A stretch of 49,270 nucleotides of DNA from Lachnospiraceae bacterium (GCA_009911175.1 QXWX01000007.1:1-49270); one strand, 5' to 3'; counted from the first letter of the stretch, positions 39,784 through 49,160 are shown. The notes: a model not told the origin generated them from the sequence alone. Numbers and translations are program-made.

Positions 39784-40787
39784 TGATGCAATGTGATAGA
39801 CATGCGGATGGGATGGAGAGAGGAGCTGTGAGGAAGATAGGAAAGAGATCATGTAAGAAACGATATATGAGAATACGTAAGAGAATATGTAAGGAGGAGG
39901 CTTTGCGGGGCTGCGGTACAAAATGGAAGAATGCAGTGTGTAAAACAGCAATTATGCTGCTGTTGGTCTGTGTATCCGTCCTGAATCCGGGGAATCTGCC
40001 GGAAGCGGCGGCTGCAGATAAAATATCGGATACAGAAGGCCAGTCCTGGGATGCTGCGGCAGATCAGGCTCCTTACTTTGACGGCTGGGTGCAGGATGAC
40101 GCGGGGCTTTTGACATCGGATGAGGAAAAGGCGCTGGAGTCAGAATGCAGGCGCTTGTTCAAAATATACGGCACAGGGCTCTACATTGTGACTACGCCGA
40201 ATTTTGGCGGGGGAGATATTAAGGACTGGCAGAGACGGATCTTTTCCCAGTATGGCCTGGGAGCGGACTGTGACGGTCGCGGCGTGATGTTGGCAATCAG
40301 TATGGCGGAGCGCGACTGGGGGCTGGTGGGATTCGGCTCTGCGCAGGAAGCATTTTCTACATATGCAAGGGAACGGCTGGGCAGCTTGATCCTGGATGAT
40401 CTGTCGGACGGAGAATTTTATGAGGCATTTTCCGGATATCTGTCGATTGCGGATGATTATCTGGCGGCGGCAGAGGAGGGAACGCCTTATACGGAGCAGC
40501 ATCGATATCGGGAAGGATGGAGAATTCCGGTGATCCTTGGAGTGTCATTTCTGCTGTCGATGGGAATCTCTGCGGCAGTTGTGATCGCCTGGAGGAAAGG
40601 GATGAATACCAGGGTACGTCAGAATGGCGCAATGGAATATCTGAAGGCAGGGAGCTTTTATCTGTCGAATCGGTCGGATCTGTTCCTGTATCATACGGTC
40701 AGCCGGACGAAGAAACCGGAACAGCATTCTTCCGGCGGTAGCGGAAGCATGCGCTCGGACAGCTCGGGGACCAGCGGGAAGTTCTGA
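39783..40787 (+). CDS. TPM-domain membrane protein, YdjH-like
   Basis: The 334-residue protein has a very basic N-terminus of about 50 residues and a hydrophobic segment that acts as signal or anchor (about 57-73). A TPM domain follows at about 95-225, with VQDDAGLLTSDEEKALESEC and YGTGLYIVTT. A second membrane helix lies near 248-266, and the tail is Ser/Gly-rich. TPM domains are phosphatase-like or membrane-associated folds. In Bacillus, YdjH works with YdjG at the membrane. The ATG at 39783 overlaps the previous stop (TGATG), so translation is coupled. Confidence 0.78.
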   Translation: MMQCDRHADGMERGAVRKIGKRSCKKRYMRIRKRICKEEALRGCGTKWKNAVCKTAIMLLLVCVSVLNPGNLPEAAAADKISDTEGQSWDAAADQAPYFDGWVQDDAGLLTSDEEKALESECRRLFKIYGTGLYIVTTPNFGGGDIKDWQRRIFSQYGLGADCDGRGVMLAISMAERDWGLVGFGSAQEAFSTYARERLGSLILDDLSDGEFYEAFSGYLSIADDYLAAAEEGTPYTEQHRYREGWRIPVILGVSFLLSMGISAAVVIAWRKGMNTRVRQNGAMEYLKAGSFYLSNRSDLFLYHTVSRTKKPEQHSSGGSGSMRSDSSGTSGKF

Positions 40788-40866
40788 GAGCGATTTCAGA
40801 TCGACATTTATCTAATAAGATTATAAAGAACATAAAATGAAAGGCATTTGCGGAAAGGAGAACATT

Positions 40867-42345
40867 ATGGGATTGATAAGAGCGGCATCGAATGCGGTCA
40901 GAGGGACACTGGCGGATCAGTGGAAGGAATATTTTTACTGTGATGCTCTGGATGCGGATGTGTTGGTGGCGAGAGGCGTGCGGAATGTGTCGGGGCGTTC
41001 CTCCAACCGGAGGGGCGATGACAACATCATTACCGACGGTTCGCATATCGCAGTGGCGGACGGCCAGTGTATGATCATCGTGGAAGACGGCAGGGTGATG
41101 GACGCGTGTGCGGAGCCGGGAGCGTATACCTACGACATGGGCACGAGCCCGTCGGTGTTCGGCGGTTCATTTATGGAAGGGCTGAGAGGGATTGCGAAGG
41201 AGGCTTGGGAGCGTTTTCAGTTCGGCGGGGGCGCAGGGAAAAATCAGCGGGTCTATTATGTGAATATTAAAGAGATACCGGGAAATAAATATGGTACGCC
41301 GAATCCGGTACCGTTTCGGGTGGTGGATCGGAATATCGGACTGGATGTGGATATTTCCATCCGCTGCAATGGAGAATACTCTTACCGGATCGTGAACCCG
41401 ATGGCGTTCTATGCAAATGTCTGCGGAAATGTGGGAAATGTGTATACCAGGGATCAGATTGATTCTATGCTGAAATCGGAATTACTGACTGCGCTGCAGC
41501 CTGCGTTTGCGAGGATTTCGGAGATGGGCATCCGTTACAGTGCCCTGCCGGGGCATACGATGGAGCTTTCGGACGCTCTGAATGAGGTGCTGTCTAAGAA
41601 ATGGACGGAGCTTCGGGGAATCCAGATCTACTCCTTCGGGATGAACAGCGTGACTGCGCCCAAAGAGGATGAGGACATGATCAAGCAGCTCCAGAAATCC
41701 GCAGTGATGCGGGATCCGGGGATGGCTGCGGCAACGCTGGCCGGGGCGCAGGCGGACGCCATGCGTACGGCGGCGGCGAACACGGCCGGCGCGATGACCG
41801 GATTTATGGGAATGGGCATGGCGCAGCAGGCCGGAGGCGCAGGGATACAAGGACTGTATGAGATGGGAAGGCAGCAGCCGAATCAGCCGATGCCGGGCGG
41901 CGCCTATGTGGGACAGCCGTCGCAGGATAGCGCGCATGTGGGACAGTCGTCGCAGGATGGCGCGTATGCGGGTCAGCCGAATCAACAACCATCGGGCGGT
42001 ATGCATACAGGGCAGGAAAATCAACCCCGGCAGCAGTCATCCGGCGACGTGCCAAGCGAGGCATCCGCCGCGTCAGGCTGGACCTGCTCCTGCGGAAAAG
42101 CAGGAAACACCGGGAAGTTCTGTACGGAGTGCGGAGCGCCCAAACCTGCGGCGGATGGCTGGACCTGTGCCTGCGGCACGGTGAATAAAGGAAAATTCTG
42201 TTCCGAATGCGGCCGCCCGAAACCGGCAGGAGTTCCGCAGTACAAATGTGACAAATGCGGATGGGAGCCGGAAGACCCAGCGAAACCGCCGAAATTCTGT
42301 CCGGAATGCGGCGATCCGTTTGACGACGGGGATATCAAAGCTTAG
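40867..42345 (+). CDS. ydjI: SPFH/virion-core-like protein with zinc ribbons, YdjI-like
   Basis: Residues 1-310 form an SPFH-type domain of the YdjI group, with KEYFYCDALDADVLVARG, VYYVNIKEIPGNKYGTPNPV and GIQIYSFGMNSVTAP. An Ala/Met/Gly-rich segment and GQPSQD-like repeats (about 340-395) follow. Three zinc ribbons end the protein (CSCGKAGNTGKFCTECG, CACGTVNKGKFCSECG and a third near residue 465). In Bacillus, YdjI is recruited to the membrane with PspA. No PspA gene is present here. AAAGGAG precedes the ATG at 40867; an ATG at 40837 is in frame but lacks a ribosome site. Confidence 0.85.
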   Translation: MGLIRAASNAVRGTLADQWKEYFYCDALDADVLVARGVRNVSGRSSNRRGDDNIITDGSHIAVADGQCMIIVEDGRVMDACAEPGAYTYDMGTSPSVFGGSFMEGLRGIAKEAWERFQFGGGAGKNQRVYYVNIKEIPGNKYGTPNPVPFRVVDRNIGLDVDISIRCNGEYSYRIVNPMAFYANVCGNVGNVYTRDQIDSMLKSELLTALQPAFARISEMGIRYSALPGHTMELSDALNEVLSKKWTELRGIQIYSFGMNSVTAPKEDEDMIKQLQKSAVMRDPGMAAATLAGAQADAMRTAAANTAGAMTGFMGMGMAQQAGGAGIQGLYEMGRQQPNQPMPGGAYVGQPSQDSAHVGQSSQDGAYAGQPNQQPSGGMHTGQENQPRQQSSGDVPSEASAASGWTCSCGKAGNTGKFCTECGAPKPAADGWTCACGTVNKGKFCSECGRPKPAGVPQYKCDKCGWEPEDPAKPPKFCPECGDPFDDGDIKA

Positions 42346-42399
42346 GAACCGCGCAAAACAGCAAGATTATTTTTCCACAGTTCCTTCATATATATGTGG

Positions 42400-43251
42400 C
42401 TATCCCCTGGAATATTTGCTCGGATTCTGTCCGAATTCCCGTTTAAAGGCTTTCAGGAAGTTAGAGTAATCGCTGAAACCGCAGCAGAGGCAGGCATCCA
42501 TCACAGGACTGCCTGCTTTTAGCATATTCCGGGCGGAGATGAGTCGCTTTTTCATGATATACTGATACAGGGATAATCCGGTAAACTGTTTGAACTGTCG
42601 GCTGAGGTAATATTTACTGATGTAAAATTCGGCGGCAAGCTGGTCTAAGGATAATTCTTCGGTCAGATTTTCATTGATATAGGTAATGATCTGATTGACC
42701 TTTTCATTTTCCGTAATGTCATTCTTGACCGAATCGGGGGCATCGTAGTAGGCCCGGCTGACGTATACCAGAAACTCCGTCAGGTATGCGGAAGCCAGGG
42801 CCAGGCTTCCCATCTCGCTGCTGTGCTTGGCTTTGGACATCTCGTTGCAGAGCTGCTTTAAATGGGCGATATTCTGGCTGTCAGGCCGGATCAGACGATA
42901 ATCCTTGAGGGCGGCGTCCGTAAAGCAGGCAGTAAAGTCTTCATCAAAAAAATCCTGCAGCCGCTCAAAAAAATCATCCGCCAGCCAGATCACGATCCGC
43001 TCGTAGGGTCTGCCGGGGCGGATGTCGGGGCGGTGAATGTCGGAGCTGCTGGTCAACAGGATATCTCCCGGGCGGAGCTTGTAGCTTCGTCCTTCTATAA
43101 TATACGTTACATTTCCGGATAAAAAGAAAAAAATCTCATAAAAAGGATGCTGGTGAAATTCGACTACAGGAGGGTCCTCGTTGTAACTGTGGTGAAATTC
43201 GTAGTAGCGTTCCGTCATAATCTGGCTTGGATTAAATTGCTCTTTGTACAT
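42400..43251 (-). CDS. AraC-family regulator with cupin domain
   Basis: The 283-residue protein has an N-terminal cupin sensor domain (HQHPFYEIFFFLSGNVTYII, then RPGDILLTSSSDIHRPDI) and a C-terminal pair of helix-turn-helix motifs (LSLDQLAAEFYISKYYLSRQ and VMDACLCCGFSDYSNFLKAF), ending in the AraC signature. It lies divergent to the hexuronate genes and probably controls them in response to a sugar acid. The ligand is not known. The ribosome site is weak. Confidence 0.9.
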   Translation of the reverse strand: MYKEQFNPSQIMTERYYEFHHSYNEDPPVVEFHQHPFYEIFFFLSGNVTYIIEGRSYKLRPGDILLTSSSDIHRPDIRPGRPYERIVIWLADDFFERLQDFFDEDFTACFTDAALKDYRLIRPDSQNIAHLKQLCNEMSKAKHSSEMGSLALASAYLTEFLVYVSRAYYDAPDSVKNDITENEKVNQIITYINENLTEELSLDQLAAEFYISKYYLSRQFKQFTGLSLYQYIMKKRLISARNMLKAGSPVMDACLCCGFSDYSNFLKAFKREFGQNPSKYSRG

Positions 43252-43373
43252 TGTTCACAAAAATACCTTTCTAAAATCAGTTAATATACATAAAAACACA
43301 TTTTTATACTAATATTATATGGCAATATTTACCAGGTTTCAAGCAGTAACTACCACGTAAAAAAAACAGCGGT

Positions 43374-43394
43374 TTGATATACTATATATATCAA
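43374..43394. promoter_or_regulatory. Palindromic operator candidate
   Basis: TTGATATA at 43374-43381 and TATATCAA at 43387-43394 are perfect inverted repeats with a 5-bp centre. It lies about 120 bp upstream of the AraC start and 240 bp before the transporter remnant. It could be an operator or an AT-rich promoter core. Confidence 0.4.
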
Positions 43395-43501
43395 CAGAAC
43401 AGTTGCTGAAAAAGCCCGGGCCGCAGAAGCGCAGAGCATGGAGCGGACGGCGTTCCAATCAGCAATGTCTATCCCGGCAGACGCGTTTTGTTACAAAAGT
43501 G

Positions 43502-43613
43502 TAATGCTCTGGAACAGAAAATCACAGATGGATCGGCTGTTCCAAAATTACAAAAAATAATGCTCCGGAACAGAAGATCACAGATGAATCGGCTGTTCTA
43601 AAGTTACAAAAAT
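43502..43613. repeat. Tandem 56-bp duplication upstream of the transporter remnant
   Basis: The two copies start at 43502 and 43558 and differ at only a few positions. Each has GGAACAG and CTGTTC arms that can pair. The copies end about 20 bp before the ATG at 43634. Confidence 0.8.
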
Positions 43614-43633
43614 AAAAAAGAAGGAAGTAAAAT

Positions 43634-43966
43634 ATGAGACAATGTCGCAGAGTGCTTGCTGTGCTTGTCAGCACAGGACTCGTGGCAGCAGCGCTTTCCG
43701 GCTGCGGCGCAGGTGGGGGAGACAAGAGGCAGATCATCCGGATAGGGCATAATCAGGCTACAGACCATCCAACCAATATTGCGCTAATGGCCTTTGAAGA
43801 GTATATCGAGGAAAAACTGGGAGATAAATATAACGTAGAAGTCTATCCGAGCGAGCTGCTTGGTTCCCAGACAGACATGGTTCAGCTGGCCAAGACGATA
43901 CCGTACATGCTCTGGTATTATGTCGCGATTCTGATCGGACTGCCGACGGCGGCGGGACTCATATAA
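43634..43966 (+). pseudogene. dctP: Fused remnant of a TRAP transporter (DctP head, DctM-like tail)
   Basis: The 110-residue frame starts as a TRAP substrate-binding lipoprotein. It has a signal with the lipobox LSGC, then IIRIGHNQATDHPTNIALMAFEEYIEEKLGDKYNVEVYPSELLGSQTDMVQL. After about residue 86 it changes to a hydrophobic segment, AKTIPYMLWYYVAILIGLP, that looks like the end of a TRAP large permease. A deletion that removed the rest of DctP, all of DctQ and most of DctM would give this. Its place between an AraC regulator and uxuA suggests a lost hexuronate transporter. The deletion is inferred; a full-length DctP is normally about 330 residues. Confidence 0.7.
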
Positions 43967-44128
43967 ACGGGCAGCGCAGGAAAATGGCTGCTGCCGCAGC
44001 CGCGTTTCGGCACGGGTGCGGGTCAGGACGCATACTTTTTATAAAAATCTGCGCTGCGGGCAAAGTAAACAGGGAATGCTGCAAGGAGCTGCTTGCGGCA
44101 ATTCCTGAAAATAAAGGAGGACAACATT

Positions 44129-45205
44129 ATGCAAATGACATTTCGCTGGTACGGCGAGGGAAACGACAGCATCACCCCAGAGATGATCAAACAGATCCCG
44201 GGAGTGACCGGGCTGGTCTGGGCGCTGCATGACAAGCAGGCCGGAGAGGTCTGGGAGGTGGAAGAGATCGAGGAGGCAAGACGCCAGATCGAGGGTGCGG
44301 GCTTCAACATGGACGTGGTGGAAAGCGTAAACGTGCATGACGATATCAAGATCGGGCTTCCTACCAGAGACCAGTATATCGAAAACTATAAGACCACGCT
44401 GCGCAATCTGGCGAAGTTCGGCGTGAAGGTCGTGACTTACAACTTTATGCCCATTTTTGACTGGACAAGGACAGACCTGTTCCATCCGCTGGAGGACGGC
44501 TCAACGGCGCTGTTCTACGAGAAGGACCGAATTCAGGATGATTATAAGGAAATGGCGGACTACATCCTGAACAATCTGCACGGAATGACATTTCCGGGAT
44601 GGGAGCCGGAGCGGATGGCGAAGCTGGACGAACTGTTCGAGGCATACCGCCCGGTGACCAAGGAAAAGCTGTGGGAAAACCTGAAATATTTCCTGGAAGC
44701 GATCATGCCGACCTGCCACGAGACAGGGATCAAGATGGCGATCCATCAGGATGATCCGCCGTGGGATATTTTCGGGATTCCGCGCCTGCTCTGCGACAAA
44801 GAGTCCATCGGGCGGTTCCTGAGTATGGTGGACGACGAGTACAACTGCCTTTGCCTGTGTTCCGGGTCTTTGGGTGCGAATAAGGAAAATAATGTGGCGG
44901 ATATTGTGCGTACTTACTGCGGCCGGATCGCGTTTGCGCATATCCGAAACGTACGCCATTATCCCAACGGGGACTTTACCGAGGCTTCCCACCGGGACTG
45001 CGACGGGGATACGGGAATCCTGGAGATCGTAAGGGCTTACCATGACTGCGGCTATACCGGCTATGTGCGTCCAGACCACGGGCGGCATATCTGGGGCGAG
45101 AAGTGCCGGCCGGGGTATGGGCTGTATGACCGGGCTCTGGGGATCATGTACCTGTGGGGCTGCTGGGACATGCTGGAGCGGACCGAAGGGAAAGTGGCAA
45201 AGTAA
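44129..45205 (+). CDS. uxuA: Mannonate dehydratase
   Basis: UxuA dehydrates D-mannonate to 2-keto-3-deoxygluconate in hexuronate breakdown. The 358-residue protein has the xylose-isomerase-like barrel with MTFRWYGEGNDSITPEMIKQ, FGVKVVTYNFMPIFDWTRT, MAIHQDDPPWDIFGIPR (metal site), FAHIRNVRHYPNGDFTEASH and VRPDHGRHIWGE. Length is typical. GGAGG lies before the ATG at 44129; an in-frame ATG at 44093 lacks one. uxaC and uxuB follow. Confidence 0.95.
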   Translation: MQMTFRWYGEGNDSITPEMIKQIPGVTGLVWALHDKQAGEVWEVEEIEEARRQIEGAGFNMDVVESVNVHDDIKIGLPTRDQYIENYKTTLRNLAKFGVKVVTYNFMPIFDWTRTDLFHPLEDGSTALFYEKDRIQDDYKEMADYILNNLHGMTFPGWEPERMAKLDELFEAYRPVTKEKLWENLKYFLEAIMPTCHETGIKMAIHQDDPPWDIFGIPRLLCDKESIGRFLSMVDDEYNCLCLCSGSLGANKENNVADIVRTYCGRIAFAHIRNVRHYPNGDFTEASHRDCDGDTGILEIVRAYHDCGYTGYVRPDHGRHIWGEKCRPGYGLYDRALGIMYLWGCWDMLERTEGKVAK

Positions 45206-45280
45206 TCGCGAGGCAGGTCATGAAGCCTTGACGATGCCCGGGCTCAGGGCATCGGGAACAGTAACGAAAAGGAGGGCATG

Positions 45281-46684
45281 ATGAAAAAATTTATGGATCA
45301 GGATTTTCTGCTGTCCACGGATACGGCAAAATGGCTTTATCATGAGGCGGCGGAGCATATGCCAATCATCGACTACCACTGCCATATCAATCCGCAGGAG
45401 ATCGCGGAGGATAGGAAGTTTGACAATATCACACAGGTCTGGCTGGGCGGCGACCATTATAAATGGAGGCAGATGCGGTTCGGCGGGATCCCGGAGGAGA
45501 TCATTACCGGGGACGCGGACCCGAGGGAAAAGTTCCGGGCGTTCGCGTCCGTACTGCCCAGGCTGATCGGGAATCCCATGTATCACTGGAGCCATCTGGA
45601 GCTGCGGCGCGTATTCGGGATCACAGAGCCTTTGACGGAAGAGAACGCAGATGAGATCTATGACAAATGTAATGAGGTGCTGGCGCATGTATCGGCCCGG
45701 GAGCTGATGCGCAAATTCAATGTGAAAGCGATCTGCACCACGGACGATCCCTGCGATGATCTGCACTGGCATGACGTGATCGCGGCGGACGAGACGATGG
45801 AGATCAAGGTGCTGCCTGCGTTCCGCCCGGATAAGGGGATCAATATTGAAAAAGCGGGCTTTGCGGAATATATCGGAAAGCTGTCGTCAGTCTGCGGGTT
45901 CGAAATCCGCAGTGCCGGGGACGCGGTGAAAGCGCTCCTGGCCAGAATTGATTACTTTGCGGAGCACGGCTGTCTGTGCGCAGATCACGGACTGGACTAC
46001 TGTATGTATGAGAAGCCGGATCCAGAGCGGGCTGAGGCTGCATTTGCGGCGGCAATGAAGGGTGATCGCCCGGAAAAAGCGGATGCGGATGCATACAAGA
46101 CGCTGGCGACCATTGCCTGCGCGAAAAAATATACGGAGTTGGGCTGGGTGATGCAGATCCATTTCGGATGCCTGCGCGACAATAACAAGCCGCAGTTCGC
46201 AAAGCTGGGGCCGGATACCGGATATGACGCGGTGAACAGCCAGTCCGGCGTGGAAAATGTGGCTCCGCTTCTGAACGCGTTTCAGGAAAATGAGGGACTG
46301 CCGAGGATGATCCTGTATTCCCTGAATCCCAATGACAATACCGCCCTTGTGACAATCGCGGGATGCTTCCAGGGAGACGGCATCGTGGGCCGGATGCAGC
46401 ACGGAAGCGGCTGGTGGTTCAATGACAATCGCGGCGGCATGCGCAGCCAGCTCACGGAGCTTGCAAATAACGGGATGCTGGGATGCTTTGTGGGAATGCT
46501 GACGGATTCCAGATCATTCTTAAGCTACACGAGGCATGAGTATTTCCGGCGCATTCTCTGTGAACTGATCGGGGAATGGGTGGAAAGCGGACAGTACCCG
46601 GAGGATAAGAAGCAGCTCACGCGGATCGTGGAGGATATCTGTTTTCATAATACGAATGTGTTTTTTGGATTCGGAGTTTCATAA
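45281..46684 (+). CDS. uxaC: Glucuronate/galacturonate isomerase
   Basis: UxaC converts D-glucuronate to D-fructuronate, or galacturonate to tagaturonate. The 467-residue protein has PIIDYHCHINPQEIAEDRKFDN (metal-binding HxH), ITQVWLGGDHYKWRQMRFGG, TTDDPCDDLHWH and a C-terminal DSRSFLSYTRHEYFRR. The family is amidohydrolase-like and zinc-dependent. GGAGGG lies 4 nt before the ATG at 45281; the ATG at 45278 is too close to it. It is the second gene of the hexuronate operon. Confidence 0.95.
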   Translation: MKKFMDQDFLLSTDTAKWLYHEAAEHMPIIDYHCHINPQEIAEDRKFDNITQVWLGGDHYKWRQMRFGGIPEEIITGDADPREKFRAFASVLPRLIGNPMYHWSHLELRRVFGITEPLTEENADEIYDKCNEVLAHVSARELMRKFNVKAICTTDDPCDDLHWHDVIAADETMEIKVLPAFRPDKGINIEKAGFAEYIGKLSSVCGFEIRSAGDAVKALLARIDYFAEHGCLCADHGLDYCMYEKPDPERAEAAFAAAMKGDRPEKADADAYKTLATIACAKKYTELGWVMQIHFGCLRDNNKPQFAKLGPDTGYDAVNSQSGVENVAPLLNAFQENEGLPRMILYSLNPNDNTALVTIAGCFQGDGIVGRMQHGSGWWFNDNRGGMRSQLTELANNGMLGCFVGMLTDSRSFLSYTRHEYFRRILCELIGEWVESGQYPEDKKQLTRIVEDICFHNTNVFFGFGVS

Positions 46685-46795
46685 GAGCTCAGGATAGATA
46701 AAAGCAGAAACGGACATACTTTTGATAAGGACAGGTTATGATGGAGTATTCTTGAAAAGTCCAGGAATGCTCTGCAAGAAGATTGGAGGAGCAGA

Positions 46796-47638
46796 ATGAA
46801 TTTACCTTTGAATATCGATTTTACGGGAAAAGTTGTAGTTGTGACAGGAGCAGGCGGCGTACTCTGCGGTACAATGGCGAAAGCATTTGCGCAGGCGGGA
46901 GCGAAGGTGGCGGCGCTGGATCTGAATGAGGACGCGGTGAAGAAGCTGGCGGAGGAATGTAAGGCAGAGGGCTTCATCTGCGAGGGCTATAAGGCAAACG
47001 TGCTGGAGCCAGAGGCACTGGAGGCAGTTCATGCTCAGGTGTTGAAGGATCTGGGGCCGTGCGACATCCTGGTAAACGGCGCGGGCGGAAATAATCCGAG
47101 GGCGACCACGGACAATGAATACCAGCATGAGGCGAAGGAAGGACAGAAGACTTTCTTCGATCTGGATGCGGGCGGCGTGGACTTTGTGTTTAAGCTGAAT
47201 TTCCAGGGGACGCTGCTCCCGACGCAGGCTTTCGCAAAGGACATGGTGGAGAAAAAATCCGGGTGCATCCTGAATATTTCCTCCATGAACGCATATATTC
47301 CGCTGACCAAGATTCCGGCGTATTCCGGAGCGAAGGCAGCGATCTCCAACTTTACACAATGGCTGGCGACACATTTCGCGGGAACCGGGATCCGATGCAA
47401 TGCGATCGCGCCGGGCTTCCTGGTGTCCAACCAGAACCGGGCGCTGCTGTTCAACGAGGACGGGACGCCGACAGCGCGTTCCGAGAAGATTCTGAACGGG
47501 ACACCCACCAGGCGGTTTGTGGACAGCGAGGAATTGCTGGGCGGCGTGTTCTTCCTGTGCGACGACAGGGCGGCGAGCGCGATCACAGGGGTGGTGCTGC
47601 CGATCGACGCGGGGTTTGCGGCGTATTCGGGAGTCTGA
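46796..47638 (+). CDS. uxuB: SDR-type mannonate/fructuronate oxidoreductase
   Basis: The 280-residue short-chain dehydrogenase has the NAD(P) loop VVVTGAGGVLCGTMAKAF, the NGAG motif, a catalytic Ser in ISSMNAYIPL and YSGAK. Long SDR proteins of this kind beside uxuA and uxaC correspond to Bacillus UxuB (YjmF), which reduces D-fructuronate to D-mannonate. The position after uxaC completes the glucuronate route to 2-keto-3-deoxygluconate. kdgK and kdgA are not in the window. A GGAGGAG site precedes the ATG. Confidence 0.85.
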   Translation: MNLPLNIDFTGKVVVVTGAGGVLCGTMAKAFAQAGAKVAALDLNEDAVKKLAEECKAEGFICEGYKANVLEPEALEAVHAQVLKDLGPCDILVNGAGGNNPRATTDNEYQHEAKEGQKTFFDLDAGGVDFVFKLNFQGTLLPTQAFAKDMVEKKSGCILNISSMNAYIPLTKIPAYSGAKAAISNFTQWLATHFAGTGIRCNAIAPGFLVSNQNRALLFNEDGTPTARSEKILNGTPTRRFVDSEELLGGVFFLCDDRAASAITGVVLPIDAGFAAYSGV

Positions 47639-47670
47639 GAAATCAAATCATAAGCATGGCTGAAAAAAGA

Positions 47671-47708
47671 AAACTGCCGATACGGGTTTTGATCCGTATC
47701 GGCAGTTT
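47671..47708. terminator. Bidirectional terminator
   Basis: AAACTGCCGATACGG at 47671-47685 pairs perfectly with 47694-47708. On the minus strand a long T-rich run follows, making it strong for the ATPase gene; on the plus strand it ends the hexuronate operon with a short TTT. Confidence 0.85.
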
Positions 47709-47768
47709 CAAGTCACGCAAAGACTCGTGGCACGCTGCACGCACCGAACGCTCTGCCTCGCTTGGGGA

Positions 47769-49043
47769 CTAAACTAACCAAACCGGAACAAACCAGTTTT
47801 TTTCATCCACAGGCAATAAGTCGTTTGCCATGCAGATCACACTTCCTGTCCCGATCTCTACTTTTAGAGATTCCAAACCTTCGAAGGCCCCCTCGCGCAT
47901 CACGGGCTCTAACACGTTGAAATTCTTAATTGCTGTTTTGCCAGGGGACGCTGCCTTTTTGATCTCTATCGGAGAAAGAATCCCGTTTTGATAAAGCAGC
48001 AGATCAATTTCCTTCTGGTCTTTATCCCTGTAATAAAAGATAGGCGGCTCCTTTCCCGCGTTCAGATAGCTTTTATAGATTTCTGAAAACACATAGCTCT
48101 CAAAGAACACCCCGGACATGGCCCCTCTTTCCAATGCTTCGGGATTTCCCCATTTTAGGAGATAAGCTGCCAGACCAGTATCTAAAAAATGAAGGAGAGG
48201 CATTTTCACAACCCGTTTCAGTGCATGATTGTGGTATGGCTGTACAAGGGCGATAATATGGGACGATACCAAAATAGACAGCCATTTTTTCGCCGTTGGC
48301 GCCGAAATACCGGCGGCATTTGCCAATTCCTCATAGACAACAGGTTTTGAGGTATGTGCGGCTACGACCGTCATGAAATTATAAAACTGCATCTCATCGG
48401 CAACCTGTGCAAGATCGCGGATATCTCTCTGCAGGTATGTGTTCACATAGGAACGGTAATAGGTCTCCCAGTCCACATTTTCGTCTGCATAAAGCTCCGG
48501 CATGGAGCCTTTGAAAATTCTGCAGTAAATTTCATTTAATCCCTTCTGTGTCCTTACAGATAAACGGTTCATCAAGTGTGACGCATCCGTTTGGAACGGT
48601 TCACTTGGCTCCTGATAAATTTCCGCATCGGACAATCCCAATAAATTCACAATGCCGACCCGTCCCGCAAGACTTTCGCTTACATTTTTCATCAAACGAA
48701 AGACCTGCGATCCCGTAATCCAGAAATCGCCTTTTCTTTTGGTACAGTCTACGCTCATTTTAATATGGGGCAGCAATTCCGTTGCGTACTGAATTTCATC
48801 AATCAATACCGGAGGAGAATATCTCTGTAAAAATAACGCCGGGTCACGTTTTGCCAAATATCTTACATCAGGATCATCCAGGGTTACATATTTTCGTTCT
48901 ATCCCTGTGCTTCGCTGCGCTTCTGCCAGTCTTTGCAGCAGAGTCGTTTTTCCCACCTGCCTTGGGCCGGTCACCAACAGTACGGGAAACATTTTAGAAA
49001 TCTGTGTAATCGTATCTTCTGCAGCTCGTTTAATATATGCCAT
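47769..49043 (-). CDS. DUF4143-family AAA ATPase
   Basis: The 424-residue protein has an AAA_14 domain with Walker A LLVTGPRQVGKTTLLQRL and Walker B SPPVLIDEIQYATELL, then GDFWITGSQVFRLMKNVSES with the sensor. A C-terminal DUF4143 domain follows (about 200-424), with FYNFMTVVAAHTSKPVVYEELANAAG and the nuclease-like LLLYQNGILSPIEIK. This family is common in gut anaerobes and archaea and is often transferred. Its role is not known. A good promoter lies upstream. Confidence 0.92.
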   Translation of the reverse strand: MAYIKRAAEDTITQISKMFPVLLVTGPRQVGKTTLLQRLAEAQRSTGIERKYVTLDDPDVRYLAKRDPALFLQRYSPPVLIDEIQYATELLPHIKMSVDCTKRKGDFWITGSQVFRLMKNVSESLAGRVGIVNLLGLSDAEIYQEPSEPFQTDASHLMNRLSVRTQKGLNEIYCRIFKGSMPELYADENVDWETYYRSYVNTYLQRDIRDLAQVADEMQFYNFMTVVAAHTSKPVVYEELANAAGISAPTAKKWLSILVSSHIIALVQPYHNHALKRVVKMPLLHFLDTGLAAYLLKWGNPEALERGAMSGVFFESYVFSEIYKSYLNAGKEPPIFYYRDKDQKEIDLLLYQNGILSPIEIKKAASPGKTAIKNFNVLEPVMREGAFEGLESLKVEIGTGSVICMANDLLPVDEKNWFVPVWLV

Positions 49044-49160
49044 GATAATCGCTCCCTTCCATTACAGTACTTTGTGAAACGGCCGAATGGCCATAATGGG
49101 ATGCCCTTTGGGTATAAGCAATTTGGATAAATGCATTCGTCTAAACTAAACCGTAGTATT

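Larger units (their letters stand above)
43252..43633. other. Control region of the hexuronate cluster
   Basis: This 380-bp divergent region contains a palindrome (43374-43394) and a 56-bp tandem duplication (43502-43613). I see no complete promoter with both consensus elements, and no gene. Confidence 0.45.

Noticed and set aside
44501..45088. Minus-strand frame opposite uxuA
   Set aside because: Shadow of a well-conserved enzyme gene, with no ribosome site or family.
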